This document shows positions 50,579 through 62,020 of a stretch of DNA of 64,000 nucleotides, piece by piece (within the stretch, counting starts at the first letter, position 1; the number at the start of each line of letters is the position of its first letter). This DNA comes from Sipunculus nudus. Its lineage: Eukaryota > Annelida > Sipuncula > Golfingiida > Sipunculidae. The position numbers and the translations under genes were made by a program. Under the pieces are notes generated by a model, which saw nothing but the letters and a program-made list of their open reading frames with translations, was not told where the DNA came from and did no database searches. The DNA is taken from contig CM049318.1 in NCBI GenBank assembly GCA_026874595.1, positions 51,054,750-51,118,749 on the forward strand, in the 5' to 3' direction.

Positions 50579-53500
50579 ATGGTTTCACTGGTCACTCATG
50601 TCCTTCGAGCCAAATATTTTTTTTTTACAATGGTGGCCTGCACCGTTTTATTCGGAATATTCACTCTTTATCATGTGGCAGTCACGTGGTTTTTCAGCCG
50701 GCTGGTTCTTTGGATGTACCCCAATACGGAAATGTCATCAAGTTTGTTCTTCAGCGGCAAGTAAGTTGTTATCAACTTTCATGCTCTGAATTATTTTAAA
50801 TGGTTAAATATCTATGTCGTATATAAAGTTCTGTTAAAATTCTTATTAAAAGGTTTTACCATTTAAATTAAGTTGGTTAAAAAAAAATAAAGTACTGACG
50901 AAACTGACATAATCTTTCCGGAATAATCACTTTAATTAATCTTATTTAACAAAAATGTTAAATTATATTTTTTTGGGTATTGCATTCAGATTACTTAAAA
51001 TTTGCATTAAGATTTGTTAAAAATCACCTAATATTTGAAACAGTATCTTGCTTTAAACGCTTTTAAAAATTCTGCACAAATATGACAAAATTGCTATTGT
51101 GGCCATGTCACTCATCCATGATGTGTAAATTAAAAATTACAATTTATGTAAAATATATTAGGTTAGTATATATAAATATACAAAATGGATAATTTAATAA
51201 GAAAAAAGAAAATATTTAATAAAATTATAATATAAATAAATCATATCAATATTGAAATATACATTGTTGTGGGAAGGAAAATTGGTGTAACTGGGGGGGG
51301 GGGCTTCATTGCCCCCTCTCTGTGTCTCTGTATAGTTTGTTTCTAAGTTGAAAATCAATATCTAAAATGCCGCTGTTGTATTGATAGCTTTCTGGTGACT
51401 GTCAAAAAACTTTGAAAAGGCTTAAAGCCAATGTTATTGGCTGATCTTTGCGCTCTTTTAGTGCCACTTGTATGTTTATGATGGTCCCTCCATGTCCTGG
51501 TTTACACCAGCGACTGATCAGGAGATACATGAACTCATAATGTTTTCACCAACAAAAAAGCTGTATACTTGATCCCTTCCCCACTGCTCTTCTTAAGAAA
51601 TGCATAGATGACCTTACTCCATTGATAACATTCATGATAAATGTCTCTCAATCAACAGGTACAGTCCCTTCTCAATTTAAAAAGACTATTGTGACCCCAC
51701 TTTTGAAGAAGCCGGGATTAGATCCAAATGACCTTAAACATTTTAGGCCAGTTTCAAACCTTCCTTTCGTTTCTAAAATCCATGAGAAGACTGTTTTAAA
51801 GAGGTTACAATGTCATCTTTATGAACATGGCATATTTAATGGAATATATATCAAAGGAAATCCATCAGTCCGCGTATACAAGGCACCACAGCACAGAGAC
51901 CGCCGTACTGAGTGTCATGGATGGTCTGCTGATGGCGACAGACGAGAGACGCGTTTCTCTCCTAGCATTGTTTGACCTCAATGCAGCGTTCGACACGCTT
52001 GATCATCACAGTTTGCTTAGAAGACTAGAAATTACCTTTGGGATACACGACACCGCGCTTTCATGGTTTACTTCATACCTCGCTTATCGTTCCCAAACTG
52101 TTATAGTCGACGGTAGAAAATCAGACCATTGTACTTTGTTGTACGGGGTTCCCCAGGGACCCGAGTTAGGACCTATATTGTTCAATTTATATACACAACC
52201 CCTATCTCGCATAATATCTGCACATGATTGTTCTTTTCATTAGTATGCTGATGACACTGTACTATCAAAAAGTAGTCAACATGATGAGTACAGCTCTATC
52301 CAGTTCAGCATACAGGCTTGTATTGTGGATGCACTATCATGGATGACCAGTAACAAACTTAAATTGAATACTGACAAGACTGAAATTATGCCTGTCGGAT
52401 CTAAGCCCCTTCTAAGGATGATTGACAGTGAATCCATTAGCATTGGGGGTTCAACTCTTCCTTTTCAAAATTCAGTGAAGTATCTAGGTGTTAAGATTGA
52501 TCGTAATCTTAAAATGCATGATTAAATTAGTAGACCTCCTCCGATTAGCTTCCAACCGGCGTGCTGTCGGCTCATTAGCGCCACAGTAATATCCCGCCTG
52601 GATTACTGTAATTCAGTTCTTGTTGGGTTACCGGCAGAGAAAGTCTCTCGCCTACAGATAGTCCAGAATGATGCTGCGCGTCTCATTCTTAAGAAGAGTA
52701 AGACCGACCACATCACACCACTGCTCAAACAGCTCCATTGGCTTCCCGTCAAGTATCACATACAATACAAAATTGCTGTTTTTGTTTACCATCATTTTGA
52801 TGACTCACTTCCATCATATTTTTCTGGAAAAATAATAATCTGTCGGCCTTTGCTTACGCTGTGCTCGGCTGGCTTAAATTTTCTTAAAGTACCAAAGTGT
52901 AATATGTAAGTCGGTGAACGTTCCTTCTGTTTCATAGCCCCCCAAAGTTTGAAATTCACTTCCCATTATACTTAGAAAATCTCCAATTCTTGTATCATCT
53001 AAAACTAATTTAAAAACGTATCTCTTTCGGTAAGTTTTTGGTAATTAATATTCATCATTTCTTTCTTGGGTCAGGCACAGGGAGTAGATTTCCATGAAAT
53101 TGTATGTGTGTGTGTGCGTGTAAAATGCGCTGTGAGTCCGACCGTCGGAGAATTGGCGCTGTATAAATACTAGTAATTATTATTGTTATTATTATTATAT
53201 CTTTTTTCAGGATTCTCGCCTCCCTACACGGCATCGTTTCTTCCACAGCTGGTGCTATGATTATCATGGAATGTAATCACGATACAGTCAACGCCAGGTT
53301 AGTTCATCTTTATACCCCACTGTTGTTAACTAGAAATCTGCATACTAAGGAATGCAAACCTTCGCCATGTGGGGGCCCCTATAGGCAGATGCTCTAAAAA
53401 CCGTGTTTGCATTCACTTATTCGACCCATATTCTGAAGTGTGGCATATAGACAGTAAACTGTTTAGATGTTACAGAAGGTACTTAATTCAGTCCTCCTCT

Positions 53501-55825
53501 GAATAAATTGTATTCCTTACAAAATTACATTGGGTTCTTAAATACGTATTGTTTAACTCTTTGAGTCATTATTAGGCGCTTAGTTATTGCAGATATTTAC
53601 GTTTAATTATAACAATATCCTTAATAAAAAGTATTGTATCTTATAATCAGAGATTTGACGGAGTTTCAAATTTCGTGTGTCCTTTCATAGAAATAGGAAC
53701 TGCTATAATCAGTGTATATTTTAACGTTCGGTTTACCCCAATTAGGGCCGCTGTAATCGGGAATGCGCAGTTGTTATTTTGGATCTGTGCAGTATCAAAG
53801 TTTAGTTTTCTTGCCGTCACTGACTGAAAAACATAACACCTTTATCCCCACGAGTAAATTGAATTGACCCTCAGACAGACAGAAAATATTGTCGGTACAC
53901 TGTAAAAACTAAAAAGGGTAAACACGTCTTACTGAAAAACACCTAAGTGTAACAGCTAGAAAACGTGTCTAGTGTTTATAAATAAGACGCGTCTAGTGTT
54001 TATGGGATAGACGCCGGTGTTTTAAGGGTAGACACTGGAATAAACACGGGGGTTTTAAGGATAGACGCGTCTAGTGTTTATAGGGAAGACGCCGGTGTTT
54101 TAAGGCTATAGACGCCTCTAATGTGTACAGGGGGAAAACGTCGGTGTTTTTACACCTCGATATCGGCATGAATTACTTTTAATGTCACCCATCCACGTCT
54201 TGTGAACATGCTCGTCAATTTGCAAATAGAGACCTTTAAAGAATACATTGCAGAAGCATATATGTACCTTGCAGAAACGAGAAAAGAAACAGTGGTTGCA
54301 GTTCAACCATATTTGTTTATTTCAGTGCGAAACAATGTAGTGATGATAAAGTTCAGTATATAACATTAATTGTGTCCATTCCGATTTTGAAGTTCAGACA
54401 TTTTCTCCAGTAGTTCTGATTGAAATTCGCTGCACCTCTTAGTGCTGACTGCTGAACTAAACCAACCGGCAGTAAATAAATCCAACGTGAATCTGAATTG
54501 CGCACACATATAAAGTACAGCATCAACAATTTATTAGGTCTGATAAACACTATTCTTGGTGGTCAAGACTTTTGTCATATCAGCCATTATATGGAATTCT
54601 ATAGGATGGAATTCAAGGATGTCTTCCAGGTCAGACTTTTATATAAACGGACGATGAGGTTGTCTCTTGTATAGGACCCCTTCTATCCATATGTCATGCA
54701 TGGAGGTCCACTTCTGTCTCGGTTGTTCTCTAAAATAAGACAATCAAAGAATTTGTATTATGATCATGGAATCAACTGTGAAGTATGTATATTAGTTCCC
54801 ATTATAAATCTGTAGAAATAAAAAAAAAACTAATATAGTTCCCAGGAAGTTGTAACAACAGTTCATGGATGATATAGTTACAAACTTTTATATCATTTGC
54901 CCAGCTCATTTTAATAATGCTTCGAGAATGAATGAGAACACTACAGTTTTGTTTACTTGAAGAAAAGCAGCAAATCTGAAACCTTAATTAAGGAACTTGT
55001 TTAAGAACGGAAAACCAAAAAAGACACATAGATGACTAATCAACCATATTGATATATAGAAAATTATCGTTTTTTTTATGGTGCTAATACATACCTCCAT
55101 GTTTATAAACTTCAAAACGGCCTACGTTTTACTGCATTAGCCCACGACAGATGATTAAGACTTCATGTAGCGAATTACGACTTGATATGGCCCTGAGATG
55201 CCTGTATAAAGAAATTATATAGTTATATTATATTTTTTGAATCGTCAGATATGAGATAATTATAAGGGTAAAACAACATTTTAAAATGATTCTGCAGAAA
55301 GAAACAAGCCTTATATCATTTTATATGAGATAAATGAAAATTTGTGAATTATTGTAAGAATATAAAAAATACATGTATATATTAGTCGTTGTTATATATT
55401 TAAGTAGTTCAATACGTTCAATAACATAACGGTAAACGTAAAGCTATGTATGCTGGCAAGTCCAGTACTGGAGTAAGTATAAATCTATATACACATATTT
55501 ATTAGTTAAATCAAGGTGTATTCAAAGAAAAAAACAGGTTCTCTAAAGAACATGAATTATGTGCTAACTTCAGATGTAAAAAAAAATATATTTACCACCA
55601 GGTTAATTCTTGTTGACTATATATATAGACATGACACTGGTAATGCCTTCTGATGACAGACTGTTGTGTCTTATTTGTCCTCAGTTTGTCCTCATGATTA
55701 AGAGTGGCAGTGATTGAGCTGAAAGATTAATTTACAGATCATGCATAAGATATACGCATATATACTAAGTATATATATATAACTATAGTCTATAACATAA
55801 CGTAACATATCACGAGCACACACAC

Positions 55826-55858
<33 letters not shown>

Positions 55859-55903
55859 AAGAGAGAGAGTGTATATATATATATATATTTATAAACAGAG
55901 AAA

Positions 55904-55978
<75 letters not shown>

Positions 55979-56236
55979 AGTTGAAAACATCCTCTACTCA
56001 GGGCAGGTTTGCTATTTTGGCTGAAGATGAATACAAATGACAGGGGTTTTTGGCATGGCGATGAGTTTTTGTGTATGACACTGCCCCTCTCTCCCCCTCC
56101 CCTTCTTCTTGAGGCGGGGTGCAGATGGAGCTGCCCTCGCTAGGGTAGCCACCTTAAACAACAAGATCCCATAGTCGAGTCGAACGTCTCTCCCTCTGTT
56201 ACATCTCGAGCACTCTAAAGATCATCTTCACACATT

Positions 56237-56267
<31 letters not shown>

Positions 56268-59200
56268 ATGTAAAGAATTACTCAACCATAACTTCTACCA
56301 CACCTCAGTTTATAAGTTAACAAAACAAGGTTGAAGTCAACATGGCCGCCATTTTTACATTTACATTGTAACAATGTCTATCATATTGGACTGATAAATT
56401 AACCAATAAAAGTAATTTGATGTAGCTGCATGTTTTCTTATTGTTATAAATTATATGATAAATATAATAACTGTCAAGATAAATAAAGACGTACCTGTTT
56501 TCACATGGTGGTCTTCAGGATGACACTGGATAAAAATCGCGTGAACTGAATGTTTAGTTGTCTATATGTTACAGGCAATTTGTGAAACCAGGCATTTCGT
56601 GAAATGACTGAAATTTTTAGGCATTTCGTGAAATGACTGTTTCACTCAGGCATTTCATGAAATGACTAAAATTTCCAGGCATTACACGTAATGACTGAAA
56701 TTTGGTGATCATTTTTACACACTTTGCCTGAGGGTGTTTTAGGCAATTAGTGTAACAACCGAATCTTCATTTCTTGTGTTTTATTTTTCAAAATAGTCAC
56801 CACAAGTGGTCCATGCATGCATTTTGGCTGTGTACATTGTCAATGACACTTATTCACCACTGATCTGTGATATTTTATCAACTATGACTGTTTGCTAAAT
56901 CAACTGACCTGCTCAGATCTCTGCAGCCCATAGTCACAGGTCAGTTTGGTAACACACATGCTCTCCAGGGATCTGCTTATTAGAGCTGAATGTTATGGGC
57001 ACATGCCATAATGAATCGCTGATCTGCTCAATCTGTCCAAACCACAGTACGGGTCTGCCAGCAGTTAATTACCTTGATCTGCTCACATCCTCCAGTGATT
57101 TACTGTTGAGATTGGGGGGTATAAGAGGTGACCAGAATTTTGTTCATCACTTGTCACTTGTTGATGACAACTGAACTGCTGTCATTTGTTCACTCAATGA
57201 ATATGGCTAATGAACTTAAATTTAGAGAAGAATTGTTTGAAAAGGACGCAAAGTGTCAGAAGTATCTGATTCCTAGAGATGAATATTACTCTACAATCGA
57301 TCAGCTGAAGAATGACTCCCAGAGCAATTCTACCAAATCAAGGCATGTCTACTATATACGGAAGAAGTAAGTCAGATATCATTATATACATTTAAATTAC
57401 TTTATTAGAAGTTAGCATTACCACACATTGCTTGTTCCAATTCTGAAATAATTGAGAACAATGCCAAATTCCTGATTATTAGTTATTTATTTTTATTTAT
57501 CTATACTTTTAATTTATTATATATTTTATATAATTATATATATTTCATATATTATATATTATATATAATTGATATATGTTGTGAAATATTTTAAAAAATT
57601 ATTTCGTTTATTTAATTGCAAAGTGCTCCTGCATTAAGCTTTGTTTTAAAACAATATTCTGTGTTACAAGAGCGAAAAATAAAATAAACTGATTTTCAAC
57701 CGACCATGGGTGTTCTCATTCAGCAAGAAATAGCATTCAGGCATTACGTGAAATGACTGGGCCCAAATTTCAGTCATTACGTGTAATGCCTGGAAATTTT
57801 AGTCATTTCATGAAATGCCTGAGTGAAACAGTCATTTCACGAAATGCCTAAAAATTTCAGTCATTTCACGAAATGCCTGGTTTCACAAATTGCCTGTAAC
57901 ATATCTATACATGTGCAGCCAAAGATGTAGGTCATTTCAAGTCAACCGCGCATTATCAGCAGCTAGCCGAAGAGCATCACGTGGTCTCATTAAGCACTTG
58001 ACCTTGGTCAACCATAAAAACACTCGCGTTTTCCCAGGTGTTTATATCGTGTCGCTTATAAACACCCCGGTGTTTATACTGCTCTTGTTATAGGGGCTGA
58101 CGAATTAATGAATAAAGGGATAGGCATTATAAGACCTCTTAAACCTTCAATCCACCATAAATTATTTAACTGCAAATATGCATTTGTCAAAAATACTGAC
58201 CCCAAACAATAATGCCTGAAATACGCGTATATATAGTACCTATTATTTTATTAACAAACATTTGATAATGTTACAATGTAATTAGCACTTGAAGGAAACT
58301 TGTGCGCTCATGCATATGCACACAGATATTCAGTTTATCAATATTTTGTCATTAATTCATTTTTTGTCAGAATTATACTATCGAAGATTTCCGGCAAGCA
58401 GTAAGGCTATTCACCACACAATTGGCTCTGGTGTGAACTCGAAAAATTAGTATATTTCTATAACAATTATGAATATGTTGTTATGAGTTCCTTTAAAATC
58501 CATGATATTCATATTATATAAATAAGCTATAAATACATACTCGAGAACAACCGGTAATGGCAAATCCTAAAAATTAAAGTTGTCTGATATAACTAGGTCC
58601 CTTTCCTTATATATAACTATTATTTTAAATGTCATTATCATCACCTTTGTAAAAAATAATGTTTCGGTAAAAAATGCGGACACGGGTCATGGTACAGACT
58701 ATAGGTGTTCCTGTTGAGTTTGGGAGAGTCGCCTTATTATGTAAATTTTGCGCTGAACATTTGATTAACAGTTCCAACGATTTGAGCAATTGCTTGCAGC
58801 CGATATAGGGGAATTAAGGGGTTTACCCCCCCCCCCCTTTTGACAAGGGGAAATTTTCAATGTAATTCCCCCACTATTCAGAGAATAATATTTATATATT
58901 GCAAATAAAGTATATTAACAAACATATTTATAGAATTTGGTGGTTCGATTTATGAGTTTTGTATGAATATTGCATCTAAACCTGGTTTAACTTATACTGG
59001 AAAAATAATACTTTATATTCTGAAAGCTTTTACTTCATAGTAATTTATTTGAAATATGTCTGACAGACGCTGTTAGATTTTTTTAATGCGTCATACAAAC
59101 GCTAAAACAGATATATGTGTGTGCAAGTCCCCCCCCCCCCCCCTAAACGTTAAAGTATGCTCATATTACATCTTTATTCTATTTTATTTCACAGGAGCTG

Positions 59201-59869
59201 GTTGACAATGCCGATGTTATATATGTCCATTGTGTATTTCCTGTACGACCTATGGGCCAAAGTGCAGGTCACTCTTCACATGGAGTGCTCAACAGGCAAA
59301 AGAACGTTACTGGAAGCTGCCAAGTTTACCGCCAAGTCGGATTACCTTGTATTCGCTCACCATATATCATTCGCCTTATTCTTTCTGCCAGTGACGGTGG
59401 TAAGTACAGTACTTTGTCATGCCATGCACAAAAACGATAACCATAAAAATATAGTTTTAATTACATATATTACAGCTAATGCATACATTAGGTTAAGAGA
59501 GTGCACATGCCGATAATGAGTAAAGTCATGGGAATGAATATACATCAGGTGATTGAATTTTAATTAAAAGAAGTAAGTTTCATTAGAAACTGAATGTTAA
59601 CAAACCGTGTATTCGTGTGTTATTATATAATTGAATGGCATTGATACAAATCCAATCAGATGCCATGAATAACAAAACTTACAATATACAATGAAACCTG
59701 TTTAAGAAGACAATTTCTGGGACTGAAGTAGTCTTAATTTATAAGTGGTCTTAATAGACAGTTCAGTTATAACCAATTAAACTGGTTTTGTTTCACTTAA
59801 GAGTGGTGTTAATAGACACGTGGTCTTATTACTAAGATGGTAGTTTAGACAGGTTCCAATGTGTGTGTG

Positions 59870-59905
<36 letters not shown>

Positions 59906-62020
59906 CTCAAAGAAGCTATGTCTCGGTAATTGGATCAGTAATTAGTGTTTGAATAATGATATTGAACTGTATAATATAAATTTAACCCACTAGGTACTTT
60001 AAATCCGTGCTGCATTATGTGATTATATAAATCCACAAGGATCACTAACTGATGCTCAGAATAATGATTATAAGATAAAATCTACGTATTTACATTTCCA
60101 GGCCTGCGACAGGCTTCACTATTACGTGGGCTGTATGTTTTTACTGGAAACGATAATGCCAGTATTGAGCATAAGAAAAATACTCATAAAGGTGAGATTC
60201 TGTGTACATTTGATTATCTCTAATACAGTAAAGCCTCTTAATTACGACCACTAACGGAACCTCGATAATATTTATATATCTTTTTACTAATTCGTCTACT
60301 CGTTTGGTAATCTACTTTTTTATCTGCATGTGTGCCTGTCTGCATGTTTGTCTGTCTACATGTTTGTCCGTCTATTTGCATATGTAACTCTGCCTCAAGT
60401 TGTTTCTACGAAGGTTTTAACCGGCCTATTATTATGATAACCGGTCTGCAATTCGCAGATTTTACTTAAGCTTTTTAGATCTGAAGGCTTTACCTGAAGA
60501 AAAACATTAAGTATTGTTTTGTAAAAAGTAGACCCTTTAAATGCATGTTGCTTTGGAAGCGCTTCTTATGACAGAGCGTTATGTGTAAAGTAATATAATA
60601 TATCTAATATATCATTCGTAAGTGAAATATTTTTAAAGTAGAACAAAATTTACAAACAACATGTGAACTAAGTAACTTACAGAACCTGACATACGTCTTT
60701 TAATTCCCAGAAAGTATTTCTAACATGAAAGAAGTTTAACAAATCACAGCTCTCCGAAGAACCCTGTCCAAATGCACAAATAACAAACTGTGGATCTTTC
60801 TTGTTGAAAAAAAAATAAAATTTATTTTTTTATCGACTGATTATAAAAAAAAATCAGTTTAAGGTACAAAGAAACATGATTGAGGAAAACTAACCAAGTG
60901 GCTTTTAGATATTGTCATGTAGTGTAATATTATAGTCCATTTCACCACCTGCTGTCCACCTATTTTTTGTAGATGATTTACTTAAAAGTTTATATTTTTC
61001 AATATTTTCCAAGTAAACGACATACGGAAGTAACAACCTAATATGGCAGTTAAGAATTTTACAATAAATCCCTTGTTCATGTTTTACAACATTTTAGTCT
61101 CTTTACCATGATCTGGCAGATATGATGTGTCCCTCCATAAGTAGCCATCTTTGTTTTTGCTGGTTATATTTTTTAGAGTGTTTACATGAGATCATCCAAT
61201 CAGCAGCTGTCAGCTGAGGCTGTTTTTGCATGTGACCAATGACCTTGACCGCCATAAGTGGGTCTGATATGTTGTAAAATATAGACTGATTTCTCATATT
61301 TTCAGAAAATTCTGTTACTCATATCTGGCATAAGGTAGGAATTTAGTTACCCAGTTGAAAATTAGGTTCTGTAATCCTCTCCTCTACACTATAATTGTTT
61401 CCCTTGAAGTATACCTAATAAAAATTTTCATAGCAAAAAACAGGTGGACATGAGGGGATGAAACGGACTATAGTCCACTTAAACTGGTTACTTACTGTTA
61501 CTGGATTCTTAAAAAATTGTGCTTTTTAAAAATAAAAAAAAAATCCAAAATGTTAATTAACATTTGAAAATTAATGAAAAGTTACAAAATATGTATACCA
61601 ATGTCCATCAGGAAGGAGACTGAAGTAAGTTTTAATAAGGTATAGTTTATTGTGTAATATGAATTTAAAACAACTTTTGTATTGTTTTTAGATATAAGGA
61701 TTTTTCAACTGTGATACTTTAAAACATCATTTGACTTTTCTTTTTAGTTGAATATGAAGAACCACCCGTTGTATGCTGTCAACATTGCTATTCTGGTAGT
61801 TACGTTTCTGGTATTCCGGATAGCCATCATGCCGGCGATTTTAGTACGATACATTCAGGATACCGGTCTCCCCCTGCTACAAGTCCCGATGACGCTTCCT
61901 ATTCACATGACTGTTTCCTTTTTTGTCGTTCCTCCTATGAACCTCTTTTGGCTCGTTTCCATTGTCAAATGCAGTATTTCGGATATGAAAAACAGAAACA
62001 ATGGTAGAAAGAACGATTAG
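50579..62020 (+). CDS. TLC-domain membrane protein, TLCD3/FAM57 type, copy C
   Basis: Exons 50579-50760, 53211-53297, 59195-59399, 60102-60191 and 61748-62020, all GT-AG, join in frame to 278 residues. Exons 2, 3 and 4 have exactly the lengths and phases of copy A (87, 205 and 90 bp). The inner ATG at 50630 gives 261 residues and aligns with the start of copy A, so either start is possible. Signatures: LHGIV at TM2, FLYDLWAKVQ, LVFAHH with paired His at 146-147, YYVGCMFLLE, FRIAIMP, and LPLLQVPMTLPIH, which is closer to FAM57A/B than the A and B copies are. The C terminus is Lys/Asn/Arg-rich. Introns 1 and 2 have been enlarged by a LINE and a cut-and-paste element. Function by family: ER or plasma-membrane lipid-related; reaction not shown. 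Confidence 0.87.
51559..53198 (+). mobile_element. 5'-truncated, decayed CR1/L2-like LINE
   Basis: Reverse-transcriptase blocks in order: LDPFPTALLKKC, FKKTIVTPLLKKPGLDPNDL, FRPVSNLPF, QSAYTRHHSTETAV, LFDLNAAFDTLDHHSLL, LLYGVPQGPELGPILFNLYT, then TAG at 52241 and YADDTVLS (the catalytic YADD), LNTDKTEIMPVG and VKYLGVKIDRN. A thumb and C-terminal part follows in other frames (SRLDYCNSVLVGLP, IVQNDAARLILKKS, ITPLLKQLHWLPVKY). Several stops and frame shifts make it dead. The endonuclease and ORF1 are missing. The 3' tail GGCGCTGTATAAATAC is followed by ATT repeats to about 53198, twelve bases before exon 2 of copy C. It lies on the sense strand in intron 1. Confidence 0.88.
53895..54160. repeat. 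Short-period repeat of GTGTTTA and TAGACGC modules
   Basis: Starting after GTACACTGTAAAAAC, the words GTCTAGTGTTTAT, AAGACGCCGGTGTTTTAAGG and TAGACGCGTCTAGTGTTTAT recur several times at roughly 35-45 bp. Related GGTGTTTAT words occur near 58035-58080. The start resembles a CACTGTAAAAA-type transposon end, but a matching far end was not found. Confidence 0.55.
54161..56563. other. Intron 2 of copy C, no certain gene
   Basis: AT-rich. On the minus strand an acceptor-like TGTCTTATTTTAG precedes a 29-codon open segment (54728 down to 54642; EQPRQKWTSMHDIWIEG). Other acceptor-bounded short frames occur near 55180 and 55710, hinting at a possible antisense transcript. None is recognised and none is supported strongly. 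TA and GA arrays lie at about 55818-55975. Confidence 0.3.
56568..57900. mobile_element. Ginger-like DNA element with modular inverted repeats
   Basis: Terminal inverted repeats of 138 bp (56568-56705 and 57763-57900) match without a visible difference, start GTTACAGGCAATTTGTG, and are flanked by the 4-bp duplication ATAT (56564-56567 and 57901-57904). Each repeat holds four 20-bp dyad modules of the type AGGCATTTCGTGAAATGACT, at 56590, 56619, 56648 and 56677 on the left and 57772, 57801, 57830 and 57859 on the right, exactly 29 bp apart. A fifth module sits inside the right repeat at 57739. A 4-bp duplication and the remaining exon fit the Ginger (integrase-like) superfamily; that assignment is inference. 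The internal catalytic region is absent. The perfect ends imply recent activity. Confidence 0.9.
57164..57366 (+). CDS. Transposase-like first exon retained in the element
   Basis: From ATG 57164 a frame of 67 codons plus two bases runs to a good donor (GTAAGT at 57367). It encodes MNMANELKFREELF, then KYLIPRDEYYSTIDQLKND and KSRHVYYIRKK. From memory of the family, the pattern of Pro-Arg-x-x-Tyr-Tyr, then a Lys-Ser pair before Tyr-Tyr, matches the N-terminal end of Ginger-like integrase/transposase proteins (KRBA2-related). The HHCC zinc finger and DDE core would lie in later exons, which are missing. Alone it can give only an N-terminal fragment; whether it is transcribed is unknown. Confidence 0.5.
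59689..59861. mobile_element. Small MITE in intron 3 of copy C
   Basis: CAATGAAACCTGTTTAAG at the left is inverted at the right (TTTAGACAGGTTCCAATG). The interior carries repeated GGTCTTAAT/AGAC words. About 173 bp, no coding capacity. Possible Tc1/mariner or pogo relative. Confidence 0.6.
60228..60276 (+). repeat. pogo/Tigger-like terminus
   Basis: CAGTAAAGCCTCTTAATTAC followed by GACCACTAACGGAACCTCG resembles the ends at 12383 and 13912. The other end was not found. Confidence 0.3.
60933..61470. mobile_element. MITE with TA flanks in intron 4 of copy C
   Basis: The left end TAGTCCATTTCACCACC with TGTCCACCT and the complement of the right end (TAGTCCGTTTCATCCCC with TGTCCACCT) form an imperfect inverted repeat of about 37 bp flanked by TA. 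A 64-codon minus-strand frame inside has no recognised domain. Confidence 0.75.

Noticed and set aside
54555-55750. Multi-exon minus-strand gene in intron 2 of copy C
   Set aside because: Only short frames with acceptor-like borders; no shared frame, domain or clear donor set.
56590-56696. CRISPR-like array of 20-bp repeats with 9-bp spacers
   Set aside because: Spacers are far too short and the array is one arm of a perfect inverted terminal repeat in an animal genome.
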